The notes: generated by a model not told the origin, from the sequence alone. A stretch of DNA of 64,000 nucleotides from CBDAPI01 sp965248635 (GCA_965248635.1 OZ252114.1:5084001-5148000), one strand, 5' to 3'. Positions 36,013 to 45,485 are shown, numbered from the stretch's first letter. Numbers and translations are program-made.

Positions 36013-37660
36013 TTAGGACTTTCTTCGTGTTGACGTTCCAAGCCAATCAGGCCAACTAACCCAGTCGTCTTTGTAGGTCCGTTGTGGATTGGCAGGGATA
36101 TCCCTGGGCTTTTTTTCTTTGCCTGGGACCTCACCTTTGCAGTATCTGTGCCATTCAGACTGACTTCTTAACTTGAGCTGACGAACAAAGCTACGTGCCT
36201 GTTTGAAATCACGGTATTGGCGATCCCGTGTTGCAACGGTACCAGTGCCTAACCAATCACCCATACCCTTCCATCCTTTTCCCCTGTAGACATGATGAGG
36301 GTCGGAGGGTATATCTTCGGGCTTTATGCCTTTCTCTGAAAGCTCACCTTTGCAATACTTACGCCATTCGGAACCACTCTTTAGGCCAAGACTACGAACG
36401 AAGCTCCGGGCTTGTTTGAATTTGCGGTATGGTCGAAGATGCGTTGCTAACACTCCCGTTCCCAACCAATCTCCCCAACTGACCCAGCCCTCGTTTCTGT
36501 ACTTGTGATCTGGAGCTAAGGGTATATCCTGAGGCAGCTTTCCTGCCTTACAGTATCTCTGCCAGTCAGCGTAGCTCTTCAGAGCAAGGCCATGGACGAA
36601 CTCACGAGCTTCCCCGAACTGGCGCCACTCACGCAGGCGGGGTGGGACAAAAAATGTACCGAGCCAATCACCCATGCTGATCCAGCCGTGATCCTTATAC
36701 GCAGGATGCGGATTGGAAGGTATATCCCGAGGCAATCTGCCTTTCTCTGGAAGTTCGCCAGCACAGTATTTGTACCATTCAAACGTATTCTCTAAGCCAA
36801 GCCCGCGAACAAACTTGCGTGCCTCTTTGAAGGGGCGGAACTTGCCACGAGCAGACGTAAATGTACCGAGCCAATCCGGCCAACTGACCCAGCCCTTGTC
36901 CTTGTAAGCCAGATCAGGAGTAGAGGGTATATCTTCGGGCAATACGCCTTTCTCTGGCAGCTCACCCTTGCAGAACTTTCTCCATTCTCTATTACGTTCT
37001 AGCTTGAGACTACAGGCAAACTCTTTGGCCTCTTTGAACGGGCGATATTCGCGATCCTGTGGTGCAACAGCACCGGTACCTAACCAATCGTCCCAACTGG
37101 TCCAACCTTGTTCCTTATAAGTTCGATAAGGATGCGAAGAAATGTCCTCAGGCAGAGTCCCTTTCTCGGGCAGCTCGCCGTTGCAGTATTTTCTCCATTC
37201 GGACGCGCTTTTCAGCCTAAGCCTATGGACAAACCTGCGGGCATCTCTGAAAGAACGGAACTGTCGCAGCCGCGTTGCGATAGTACCAGTCCCTAACCAA
37301 TCACCCACACTGACCCATCCTTGCTCCTTGTAAACCTGACCCGGATCGGAAGGTATATCGTCTGGTCGTTTTCCTATCTCAAGCAGCTCGCCTTTGGAGT
37401 ACTTCTGCCATCAAGACATCCCATTTAGGCCAAGGCTGTGCACAAATTCTCTGGCTTCGTAAAAAGGCCGCCACGAAAGCTTTGCCAGTCGTGACCACAG
37501 CTGAAGCTCTACGGAGTTGATAAACCCTTCCACATCAACCTCTACACCCTCAGGAACATCGAAGACCAATCGCGTTGTACCTGGTATCCGTCTTTGACCC
37601 TGCGAAATGGTTCGGAAATCCTCGACAATCCGCTCATCGTTGGCAGCTTCGGAATGACAA
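36013..37660 (-). pseudogene. Seven-unit integrase-repeat (INT_rpt-like) protein, probably the C-terminal part of the upstream helicase
   Basis: The minus strand encodes about 60 residues of linker ('ANDERIVEDFRTISQGQRR', 'LVFDVPEGVEVDVEGFINSV') and then seven consecutive repeats of 60-70 residues. The repeat consensus is a Phe-x-x-Ala-Arg-x-Phe-Val helix, 'EWRKYCKGELPEKG', a Pro-x-Asp-Ile-Pro turn and a 'GWVSWGDWLGTG' end, as in the phage-integrase repeat unit. An in-frame TGA stands between Ser and Trp of the first repeat (near 37409), where the others have Glu, so only 36013-37308 can start internally. The array is on the same strand as the helicase gene but separated from it by IS21 element 2. 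Such repeats are thought to bind DNA. Confidence 0.75.
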
Positions 37661-37950
37661 GGGAAAAGTGACCCGGCTTGATCACGTAATAGTGCCCCAC
37701 CTGGTTGTAGATTGTTGTAACTGATCCTGGGAAACGATCTCCTCGAGTTCCTGAAGACTGAGAGAGGGGCCGCAGTGAGGGCGAGCCCGAACGGAGTGCC
37801 CCTCTCGGCGGCCGACTCAACCCGGTCCCCTGAGTGGTCTACTCGCCCCGTTAACCCCCTTGAAGTCTCTGCTGTTGGAGATATCCAACCCAGCGGTCGA
37901 GGCGACATAGCTGTGTGGCCGGCAGGAGACACTTCCGGGGACCCAGAAGG

Positions 37951-38742
37951 CTATTTTGACCTCGACTTGGCTCTTTGCCGGCGCCTCTTCTTTTGCCGTT
38001 TGAGACTCTCGGCCAGACGGATGCTCTCCCAGTCGAACTCGTAGATCTGGCAGCGATGGGTGAGCCGGTCCAGCAGGGCCGCCGTCAGGGAAGCATCGCC
38101 AAAGACCCGGGTCCATTCGGCAAAGGCCAGGTTGGAGGTCACCAGCAGTGAAGCCTTCTCGTAACGATTGGAAAAGACTTGATATAGCAGTTGGGCTCCT
38201 TCTTCCGAAAACGGGATGTAGCCGAGCTCATCGAGGACGATCAGGTGAAAGCGATCGAGCTTTCGAAACACTCGCTCCAGCTGTCTTTCCTCCCGGGCCT
38301 CCACCAGCGTATTGACCAGGCCCGAAGCACTGTAAAACCCAACCCGGTGACCGCGCCGGCAGGCCTCCACTCCCAGCATCGTGGCCGCATGCGTCTTGCC
38401 CGTACCGTGTTTGCCGATCAAAGCCACGTTCTCTCGCTCATTGATCCAAGTGCATTCGGTCAGCTCCCGTACCTCGACCCCGTCCAGTGTGGGCCACAGT
38501 GCGAGATCCGTCTTCTCCAGCGTTTTCATCACCGGAAAGCGCGCTTCCTTGAGCCGGCGCTCCAGCTGATTGGCACGACGCTGCTCGAGTTGCCGGCTCA
38601 CCAGATCCAGCAAGAACGCCTCGTAGCTGGCCCTCGTTTCCCGGGCCTGGCGCGCACACTCGGCGTAATCTCGCCGCATCGTAGGCAGCCGCAGCTCCTT
38701 GAGGTGATCCTTCAGCAATACCGCTTCACTGGCGCGGCTCAT
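37951..38742 (-). CDS. istB: IS21 helper ATPase IstB
   Basis: A 263-residue AAA+ ATPase of the IstB/DnaC type. Walker A is 'ALIGKHGTGKTHAATMLG', Walker B 'LIVLDELGYIPFSEEGAQL', and sensor 1 'ASLLVTSNLAFAEWTRVFG'. The C-terminus is strongly basic ('RQKKRRRQRAKSRSK'). It assembles on target DNA and recruits IstA. It overlaps istA by four bases. The sequence differs clearly from that of element 1, so the two IS21s are of different types. Confidence 0.93.
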   Translation of the reverse strand: MSRASEAVLLKDHLKELRLPTMRRDYAECARQARETRASYEAFLLDLVSRQLEQRRANQLERRLKEARFPVMKTLEKTDLALWPTLDGVEVRELTECTWINERENVALIGKHGTGKTHAATMLGVEACRRGHRVGFYSASGLVNTLVEAREERQLERVFRKLDRFHLIVLDELGYIPFSEEGAQLLYQVFSNRYEKASLLVTSNLAFAEWTRVFGDASLTAALLDRLTHRCQIYEFDWESIRLAESLKRQKKRRRQRAKSRSK

Positions 38743-40259
38743 CGCCTACTCCCCAGCAAGGCATTGAAGCTCGCCACAGCCATCCTCTCGACCCGACGGT
38801 CCGTGATCCCCGGAATCAGCTGGGCTGGCAGGGGCTTGATCGAGCGGCTGGAACTTTCCTGGTAGCGGATCCAGTGCCGGATCGAAGCCAGGCTCGGGCA
38901 TTGCAGCTCCAGCACCCGGGTAATTGCTTTTTCGACAAGTGTTTCCGGATAGCGCTGATGCAAGCCCAGGATGCCGATAAACTCTCGAGTGCCGGAGTTC
39001 TCGCCCAGGCGGCTGCGCAACCTGGCGAGCAGCACCTCGTAGTCCGCAGGCCAGCGGGCTCGCCACTGCAGAATGGGCCGGGCACTTTCAAACGATCCAG
39101 GCCGCTGCTGGAGCAGATCCAGATAGTGCAGCGAATCGATCTTCCACTTGCTGTTGGAAAAAACTCGCTCGTGCTCGGCGATCTTCCGATCCTCTGCAAA
39201 CACCTCCACCTTCCAGCAGCTCACATGCGACCACACCCAGCGACCCACATACGCTCTGGGCACGGAGTAGCGATTGCGGTCCACTCGCACCGTCTGGTAG
39301 AGATCCACTTTCACTCGCAGCGGCTTGTAGTTGTCATAGGGGCGCTGGGGCAGGGGCAGCAGTCGCGATCTCTCCGACTCGAATCGCTCCTGGACAGTTC
39401 GATCATCTTCCCGGACCGCAATCCGGTGACTGCCATACTTCTGGCAGCGTTCCAAGAGCATCTGGTTGAGCTGTTCGAAGTCTTTGACTCGGGGCAACGG
39501 CACCAGGAAGTTTCTCCGCGCAAAGCCGACCAGGCCCTCCACTCCACCCTTCTCTCGGCCTAATCCCGGAGTGCAAAAGCGGGCCTGGTACGTGTAGTAG
39601 CTGCGAAAGGAGACAAAGCGTTCCTGCTCCACTCGTTTCTTGCCCCGCAGAATCTTTTTCACCGCGGGGCTCAGGTTGTCATACACCAGGGTCCGAAAGA
39701 TCCCCTGGAAGTAGGCAAAGGCTCGCATGTGGGCGTCAAAGAACATCTCCTGACGCTCCCAGGGATAGGCTCTCACGAAGGCCTTGCCCGAGTAGCGTGA
39801 GCGCATCATGAACAGCTTCACCATCCGCCGCTCCCCTGCCATCTCGACCCAGGCTGTCCCCCAGTCTACTTCTGCCTCCCGGGCCACTTCCGGGTCCAGT
39901 GGAACCACCGCCTGCTTGCCTCCGTAGCCGTGAGCCGCCTTCCACTCCCGCACCCAGCGCCGCACCGTCGACTCGGCTCCCCCAAATCCGTACTCCTCGA
40001 CCAGCCGATCCCAGATCCGGCGAGACGTGTGACGCTGACGCCGCGGCCGATCCCGGTCTCCCAGCAGCCAGCCCTCGATGATCTTTTCCACCGGATTCAT
40101 GACCGGGCATCTGGTTGGCTTTCGGCGTCGGTACTTGGGCTCCAATCCTTTCAAGGCTTTGCGAATCGTTTCCCGATGATGACCTGTCTCCCGACGGATC
40201 TCTCGGATGCTCTTTCCGTATACGCGGTGGGCTGTTCTGATAAGCTCGTACTGGTCCAT
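38739..40259 (-). CDS. istA: IS21 transposase IstA
   Basis: A 506-residue transposase. The N-terminal helix-turn-helix is 'KSIREIRRETGHHRETIRKA', the DDE positions are in 'EAEVDWGTAWVEMAGERRMV' (Asp), 'RTLVYDNLSPAVKKILRG' (Asp) and 'GREKGGVEGLVGFARRNFLV' (Glu). The C-terminal 'VRVDRNRYSVPRAYVGRWVW' block is IstA-specific. The ATG at 40259 is preferred to the GTG at 40268. No defect seen, so this element may be active. Confidence 0.93.
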   Translation of the reverse strand: MDQYELIRTAHRVYGKSIREIRRETGHHRETIRKALKGLEPKYRRRKPTRCPVMNPVEKIIEGWLLGDRDRPRRQRHTSRRIWDRLVEEYGFGGAESTVRRWVREWKAAHGYGGKQAVVPLDPEVAREAEVDWGTAWVEMAGERRMVKLFMMRSRYSGKAFVRAYPWERQEMFFDAHMRAFAYFQGIFRTLVYDNLSPAVKKILRGKKRVEQERFVSFRSYYTYQARFCTPGLGREKGGVEGLVGFARRNFLVPLPRVKDFEQLNQMLLERCQKYGSHRIAVREDDRTVQERFESERSRLLPLPQRPYDNYKPLRVKVDLYQTVRVDRNRYSVPRAYVGRWVWSHVSCWKVEVFAEDRKIAEHERVFSNSKWKIDSLHYLDLLQQRPGSFESARPILQWRARWPADYEVLLARLRSRLGENSGTREFIGILGLHQRYPETLVEKAITRVLELQCPSLASIRHWIRYQESSSRSIKPLPAQLIPGITDRRVERMAVASFNALLGSRR

Positions 40260-40421
40260 CCCAATCACTCCGGCCTCCGTTCCAGTTGTTCGTTTTGCTT
40301 TTGAACAAAACTAGAACAGAGGTCTGATTGGGGTGGGTCACTTTTACTCGATCACTCGCCCCAATCCGGGTCACATTTACGATAGCGAAATCAGCAGCTA
40401 ATGCGCGGAGTACAACGAGGA

Positions 40422-42242
40422 TCAATCGAATGCTTTCTTGTGTAATGCCTTCTTAACGGTTTGCTCACGATCTACTAGCACTGGAACAAGGACATAGCCG
40501 AACTCCTTCCCCTCGGCTACTCTCAGTGCACGTCCTATGGCCTGGACGATGTCAACGGTACTTTTCCTCGGGTCGGCAAACAATACGCAGTCAATGTTCG
40601 GAACATCCACACCTTCTGTTAGACATCTCGCATTGGTGATCAGACTCCGCTTGGAAGCTGAGAACATGTCAATTTGATCACTGCGAACAGCTGTTGGTGT
40701 CTTTCCAGAAACGTGAAAGGTCTCCAGTTTGCCGTACTCCTTAACGACTTCGCTGAAAACATTCTGATTAACCTTGAATGCTTTTGCCCGAGCGATACTG
40801 CTGTGGAAAGACACAGCGTGTTTTATGCGGTACTTTTTGATCGCCTTGCGCAAAGCTACTAAAGAAGCAAGCATGTCGGCTTCAATATCAGAATCCCACT
40901 TGCCTTTGTCCGGCCTCACAAAGAGGTTTCCCTGTATTAAATCCGCGACTTCATCGTGTGACACGAAAATGGTGAGGATCCTGTAGTCACTGAGGATAGG
41001 AGGCTTTGACTCAAGTGCCTTCTTGAAACTCAGCATTTCAAAAGTCTCTCCGTAAAGCTGCGGATCGTCCATGCTGGCAATCTGCTCGCTTCTCCCCCTG
41101 TATCGTCGTTCTGTGGCGGTCATGAAGATCCTGCGCCTGATTTTGATGCTCTTGTCATGGAGCAGGTGGCTGAAAAGACTGGCCTTTTTCCCTGTCGTTT
41201 TGTGTGCCTCGTCCATGATCCCTAGATCGAATGTCATCCTTGCCTTTTTAGCTGCCTCAGCGGTCACTCGACCGCTGAGGTAGGTGGTGAAAACCACAGT
41301 CAAGTCACCCTTGTGTTTCCTGAGCCATGAGGCTATTCGCTTGGGATCGGTACTGACACGCACACCAAGATCGTGGGTGAGCACAGCCGGATCATCCCTG
41401 TTGGAAACCGACTCGTCACTACAAACCACTATCCAGTTGGGACGGCGTTTATTTGCAACCGACTCTCTGGTCCAGGTTTCTAAAGTCTGGCGGATCAGGA
41501 CAAGACTCGGCACCGCTATCAGGATGGACTGAGCTGTAAGCTGCTCAGCACACCAGTACCCTGTTAGGCTCTTGCCTGTTCCACAAGGCATGATGAGCTT
41601 GCCGCGAGAATTTCCGTTCTTGACAAAGTATCCCTGTGCCTTCCCGAGAGCACGCTCTTGATGGGGGCGGGGCTTACGAGGCTTGATAGGGACCTTTTTG
41701 CCTGCGAGCATCTTGTGCAGTAGGAGGAAAAAGGTCTCGTCCAGATCTCGCCATTTATCTCCTGTACAAAAAGCCAGACGCTCGCCGTAGAGCTGAAATT
41801 TACGACTGTAGCGATTGGCAGTCGTGCAAACTAAAGCCAGATCAATGTTGTTGCAAATATTGAGCGCTAAATCGGTGAAGGTGCTAAGTTGCCTGCGAGA
41901 AAGTGACTTGGTCTCATCCTCTCGGTACTTGCATTGGATCGCCCAGCACTCGCCATCGTGGGTTTCAGCAATCAGGTCTATACCTTCATCAGAACCAGGA
42001 AGATTTAGATTTCTTCTCAAACGCGGTGGCACTTCGGCAAGTAACCAGACATCCTTAAGCTTTGTGGCGTACGTAGGGAGAAGCTGCAAGTAATAGCGGG
42101 TGAGGGCTTCAAAACAGTCCCCTTTTCCCTTCCTGTCAAGGGTCTTTAGCTCACTCTTGAAGTCGTTCCAGTTCTCGCACCTGCGGAGAAGCTTCTCAAT
42201 CTGTAGACGGGAAATGCTCATTGTCCAATTAGGATTAGCCAA
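40422..42242 (-). CDS. Mrr-like nuclease fused to an SF2 helicase
   Basis: A 606-residue protein. The N-terminal domain (about 40-170) has a PD-(D/E)XK pattern: 'GDCFEALTRYYL' (Glu45), 'DEGIDLIA' (Asp89) and 'AIQCKYRED' (Gln103, Lys105), like Mrr/restriction-endonuclease-like domains. The helicase has Walker A 'MPCGTGKS' (219-225), 'IMDEAHKT' (DEAH box), 'MTATERRY' (motif III) and 'QAIGRALRVAEG' (motif VI). The product stops shortly after motif VI, and the repeat array beyond IS21 element 2 on the same strand looks like its missing tail. The start is uncertain: TTG at 42242 or ATG at 42221. A nuclease-helicase of this sort is likely a restriction-type defence protein; this role is inference. 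Confidence 0.82.
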   Translation of the reverse strand: MANPNWTMSISRLQIEKLLRRCENWNDFKSELKTLDRKGKGDCFEALTRYYLQLLPTYATKLKDVWLLAEVPPRLRRNLNLPGSDEGIDLIAETHDGECWAIQCKYREDETKSLSRRQLSTFTDLALNICNNIDLALVCTTANRYSRKFQLYGERLAFCTGDKWRDLDETFFLLLHKMLAGKKVPIKPRKPRPHQERALGKAQGYFVKNGNSRGKLIMPCGTGKSLTGYWCAEQLTAQSILIAVPSLVLIRQTLETWTRESVANKRRPNWIVVCSDESVSNRDDPAVLTHDLGVRVSTDPKRIASWLRKHKGDLTVVFTTYLSGRVTAEAAKKARMTFDLGIMDEAHKTTGKKASLFSHLLHDKSIKIRRRIFMTATERRYRGRSEQIASMDDPQLYGETFEMLSFKKALESKPPILSDYRILTIFVSHDEVADLIQGNLFVRPDKGKWDSDIEADMLASLVALRKAIKKYRIKHAVSFHSSIARAKAFKVNQNVFSEVVKEYGKLETFHVSGKTPTAVRSDQIDMFSASKRSLITNARCLTEGVDVPNIDCVLFADPRKSTVDIVQAIGRALRVAEGKEFGYVLVPVLVDREQTVKKALHKKAFD

Positions 42243-42290
42243 TATCCTAAAAGGTGGGAGCTACCATCAGAAGGTGTGTAAATAGCATAG

Positions 42291-42360
42291 GCGGTGAGTA
42301 TCCTTCCGGGTTGATAAAACCCAGGGCCGAGAGGCCCACAACGGAAGGAGTACACACCGC
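42291..42360 (+). promoter_or_regulatory. Three-way folded leader of the IS256 transposase
   Basis: 42291-42308 pairs with 42342-42360, closing a long stem that ends directly before the ATG. Two hairpins sit inside: GGGTT-GATAA-AACCC and GGGCC-GAGA-GGCCC. The ribosome site GGAAGGAG lies in the right arm. The fold would keep translation low on read-through transcripts, or it may mark the left end of the element. Confidence 0.65.
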
Positions 42361-43527
42361 ATGAGGAAGCAGAACATTGAGGAAAGTGTTGAGTCAAGAG
42401 TTTGTTTTGAGCAGCTGGAAGATTGGGTACGGGAGAAGATCCAAGGCTGGGTTCAAGAGCTGCTGGAGGAGGAAGTCACGGAGTTATTAGAGCGACGTAA
42501 AAGTGAGCGGCGAAGGGCCGTGGCCGCTCCGTCGGGCTATCGCAATGGATATGGGAAGGCGAAGCATCTGACGCTGAGGTCGGGGACGATCCAGGTTCGA
42601 AGGCCTCGAGTGCGGGATCTAGAGGAACGCTTTGAAAGTCGGGTTTTTCCCCTGTTTGCCAAGCGGACGCGGCAGGTTCGAGAACTGATCCCTGAGCTGT
42701 ACTTGCATGGTCTGGCGCTGGGGGATTTTGATCTGGCTCTGAGAGGGCTTTTAGGGGACAAGGCAGCGCTGTCGGCCTCCACGGTGGCCAGATTGAAAGA
42801 GAAGTGGCAGGGGGAATGGGAGATCTGGCAGAGTCGACCATTGGATGATCTGGAAGTGGTGTATTTATGGGTCGATGGAGTCTACGTAAAGGCGGGGCTG
42901 GAGAAGGAAAAGGCAGTCCTGCTGGTGGTGCTGGCCGCCTTAAGTGACGGCAGCAAAGCCGTGGTGTCGGTCACGAGTGGCTATCGGGAATCGACCCAGA
43001 GCTGGTCGGGAGTGCTGCGCGACTTGAAGCAGCGGGGGATGGGTTGTCCACGCCTGGTGATCGGAGACGGCCACCTGGGCATCTGGGGAGCTTTGCGCAA
43101 CGTCTATCCCCAGGCCGAGGAGCAGCGCTGCTGGAATCATCGGATCGTCAACCTGCTGGCCAAGCTCCCCAAGCGAGTGCACAAGCCGGCCTTGCTGATC
43201 CTGCGGCAGATCCCTTACGCCGAGACTCGACAAGAGGCACAGCGACTCAAGAAGGTCTTTCAGCACTGGTGCCGGCAGCGAGGGCTGACCCAGGCGGCTC
43301 ACCTGATCGAGCAGGACTGGGACCGGATGGTGACCTTTTACAACTATCCGAAGAAGCAGTGGCAGCATCTGCGAACCACCAATCCAGTGGAGTCACCGTT
43401 TGCCGGTCTTCGGCTGCGAACGGACGCGGCCAAGCGGTTCAAGAAAGTGGAAAACGCCCAGGCTGTGATCTGGAAGATGCTGCTGGTGGCGGAGAAGCGA
43501 TTCCGCGGCCCAGCATGTTGGAATTGA
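42361..43527 (+). CDS. IS256-family transposase, C-terminally truncated
   Basis: A 388-residue mutator-type transposase. The DDE residues lie in 'LWVDGVYVKAGLEKEK' (Asp), 'LVIGDGHLGIWGALRN' (Asp) and 'HLRTTNPVESPFAGLRLRTD' (Glu); 'EEQRCWNHRIVNLLAKLPK' is the conserved Cys/His region. The last residues 'GPACWN' come from the inverted IS3 fragment that begins at about 43503, so around 20-30 family-typical residues are missing and the right IS end is lost. The element is probably inactive. The protein starts behind a strongly folded leader. Confidence 0.9.
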   Translation: MRKQNIEESVESRVCFEQLEDWVREKIQGWVQELLEEEVTELLERRKSERRRAVAAPSGYRNGYGKAKHLTLRSGTIQVRRPRVRDLEERFESRVFPLFAKRTRQVRELIPELYLHGLALGDFDLALRGLLGDKAALSASTVARLKEKWQGEWEIWQSRPLDDLEVVYLWVDGVYVKAGLEKEKAVLLVVLAALSDGSKAVVSVTSGYRESTQSWSGVLRDLKQRGMGCPRLVIGDGHLGIWGALRNVYPQAEEQRCWNHRIVNLLAKLPKRVHKPALLILRQIPYAETRQEAQRLKKVFQHWCRQRGLTQAAHLIEQDWDRMVTFYNYPKKQWQHLRTTNPVESPFAGLRLRTDAAKRFKKVENAQAVIWKMLLVAEKRFRGPACWN

Positions 43528-43630
43528 TCCCCAGCTCTCGAGCTCTCTGGCTCTTAGTGACACCGGGATGATTGGCCAGCTGGACAGCCTCTCTCTTGAA
43601 CTCAACTGAATACTTTCTGCGTTTTGTCAT
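43508..43630 (-). pseudogene. IS3-family orfA fragment
   Basis: The minus strand reads 'MTKRRKYSVEFKREAVQLAN' and 'GVTKSQRARELGINSNMLGR', the helix-turn-helix start of an IS3-family orfA. It is cut after 41 residues by the junction with the IS256 gene. Flanking sequence to about 43680 may be its terminal repeat. It differs from the intact IS3 at 44.6 kb. Confidence 0.8.
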
Positions 43631-43673
43631 GACATTCCTTTCGCCCATTATCGGGCTTTTTAGAAATGTCCGA

Positions 43674-44309
43674 TTTATCGGGGTAGAACCCCTGATTAGG
43701 ATCTACAACAAGACAACTCACTTGGCAAAAAAGGTACGTCACTTCTACCTGTCCTCTGTTCCCCCTTCCAACGTCCCTTTAATCGATCGGTACCTGTCAA
43801 AACCGACGGTGCGCTTTGAGATCTCATATCTGGTTAGGAAAAAGCTAAAAAAAGCCCTGGCATTCCGAGATCTACGGGGGTCCTTTATCGAGCCCTGTGA
43901 CAAGCTTGTACATCTCCAAATGAACTACCCCAGTTTGGAGGGTATCTTCGACCAGGCAATTGAGGGTGCTCTTTTCAAGCATGAAGGGGATCCGAACCGG
44001 CCAGCCCTCCTCCGGAATCCCACGGATTATCTCAGGTTTGCCCTCCAAGGGGCGAAGGGGAGAGAGAGGGTGGCCTCGGCATTCGTGAATGCGTTCTGCG
44101 ATTGGGCAGCGAGCGAAGAGGATCTTGGTCTGTTCAACAACCTACTTCGTGAGTCAGGAGTGAAAGACGATACCCGTTACCGGTACATGAAGAAGCTTGA
44201 GACCAGCCGCGCCAAGGCTATTCTTGGGAGTTCGCAGGATCCTCCCGGTAAATTCGGTGCGGGCGACTTGTATTCGGAACTTAGGACGAAACTGTTTGGG
44301 AAAAGGTAG
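43674..44309 (+). CDS. Unassigned protein, possibly a truncated replication initiator
   Basis: An open frame of about 210 residues continues in the track of a longer frame that begins at 43572 inside the IS3 fragment; the true start has probably been lost. 'VEPLIRIYNKTTHLAKKVRH' and 'KPTVRFEISYLVRKKLKKAL' resemble the middle of phage/plasmid replication proteins (filamentous-phage G2P type), where a catalytic Tyr-x3-Lys region is close to such sequences, but this is weak. The C-terminal part ('DDTRYRYMKKLETSRAKAIL') has no recognised domain. It lies on the left side of the tRNA-Arg integrase module. Confidence 0.4.
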   Translation, partial: FIGVEPLIRIYNKTTHLAKKVRHFYLSSVPPSNVPLIDRYLSKPTVRFEISYLVRKKLKKALAFRDLRGSFIEPCDKLVHLQMNYPSLEGIFDQAIEGALFKHEGDPNRPALLRNPTDYLRFALQGAKGRERVASAFVNAFCDWAASEEDLGLFNNLLRESGVKDDTRYRYMKKLETSRAKAILGSSQDPPGKFGAGDLYSELRTKLFGKR

Positions 44310-44615
44310 CCCTGGAGCTGGGGGCTTGTCCGTTGACATCGTTCAAGGTGAGAAATAATTTTCAACGTACATGAACGATTCCCTTGGCAATCGGAAATAA
44401 TCTATATAGGGAAGAGTGAACGGAAGCGGAAGACCTGAATCAGTTACAGGATCTGAGATCCCGAAAAGCTCTGCGGGAGAGAAACAAATGGAATCCTCAA
44501 GTGCGAATTTGGAGAGGGTTAAATGATGATAATTGACGAAAAGAGTTTCTAAAAAGAAAAACCCGGCCAAGGGTTTAGAGGTGGACCCCATTGGCTGGAC
44601 CACTCGGCGGCATTT

Positions 44616-45485
44616 CTAAGGTGGACTCCGTAGTTCTTGTTGCCGCCAGTCAGGGAAATTCTGAGAGGGGATGAGCCCGAGGGCGAGGCCCCTCTCAGAA
44701 TTTTTGTCCAAGCCAGTGTACACCTCTTCGGGCGTCGCTCCGTTGTGTGCCGAGTGAGGTCTCTGGCTGTTGTATAGATTGATCCAGTGGCCGATCCCTC
44801 GGCGGGCCTCCGACCCGGTTTCGAAAGCGTTCAGATAAACGCATTCGTACTTGAGTGAACGCCACAGCCGCTCGATGAAGATGTTGTCCATCCAGCGGCC
44901 CCGGCCGTCCATCGAGATACGCACCCCGGCCTCTTTGAGTAGTCCCGTGAACTCCGCACTGGTGAACTGACTCCCCTGGTCGGTATTGAAGATCTCCGGG
45001 GGATCGTACCTGTTGAGCGCCTCCTCGAGTGCCTCGCAACAAGAGAACGGCTCCAGCGTGTTCGACAGCCTCCAGGACAGAACCCGGCGGCTGTACCAGT
45101 CCATGATCGCCACCAGGTACAAAAAACCTCGACGCATCGGGATGTAGGTGACATCCGCACACCACACCTGATCGGGCCGGCTGACCGCCAAGCCTCGAAG
45201 AAGATACGGATACACTCGATTCTCCGGGTGCGGCTGTGAGGTCCGCGGCTTTGGATAGATGACCGCCAGGCCCATTTTGTCCATCAGGCGACGAACCCGT
45301 TTGCGGCCCACCTGGTAGCCTTGCCGTTTCAAGTGATAGACCATCTGCCGGGATCCGTAGTAGGGAGTCTCTAAGAACTGCTCGTCCAGTCGTCTCATCA
45401 GTTGCAGGTTTTCTTCGCTCTCACCTTTGGGCTCATAGTACAAAGTCGAGCGGTTCAGACTCATCAGCCTGCATTGTCTGCGCAT
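44616..45485 (-). CDS. IS3-family transposase orfB
   Basis: An rve-type integrase domain of 289 residues from the first internal ATG. The catalytic residues are in 'VWCADVTYIPMRRGFLYLVA' (Asp), 'PEIFNTDQGSQFTSAEFTGL' (Asp) and 'MDNIFIERLWRSLKYECVYL' (Glu). An N-terminal HTH_21-like part covers 'PYYGSRQMVYHLKRQGYQVG'. The natural product is orfAB, made by a minus-one frameshift: upstream codons in this frame join orfA through 'SARSLSVKARKAAIEPEH'. It is complete. Confidence 0.92.
   Translation of the reverse strand: MRRQCRLMSLNRSTLYYEPKGESEENLQLMRRLDEQFLETPYYGSRQMVYHLKRQGYQVGRKRVRRLMDKMGLAVIYPKPRTSQPHPENRVYPYLLRGLAVSRPDQVWCADVTYIPMRRGFLYLVAIMDWYSRRVLSWRLSNTLEPFSCCEALEEALNRYDPPEIFNTDQGSQFTSAEFTGLLKEAGVRISMDGRGRWMDNIFIERLWRSLKYECVYLNAFETGSEARRGIGHWINLYNSQRPHSAHNGATPEEVYTGLDKNSERGLALGLIPSQNFPDWRQQELRSPP

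Larger units (their letters stand above)
37668..40375 (-). mobile_element. IS21-family element 2
   Basis: The element carries istA and istB on the minus strand. Its ends are inverted repeats of GTGACCCGG followed by T-rich spacing and a second GTGACCC/GTGCCCC box (37668-37710 and 40330-40375). Both genes are intact. It separates the nuclease-helicase gene from the repeat array. Between istB and the right end is about 280 bases without a gene. Confidence 0.82.

Noticed and set aside
36013..37440. Regular spacing near 200 bases that could suggest a CRISPR or tandem DNA repeat
   Set aside because: The repeats are conserved at protein level, not as identical DNA; no spacers.
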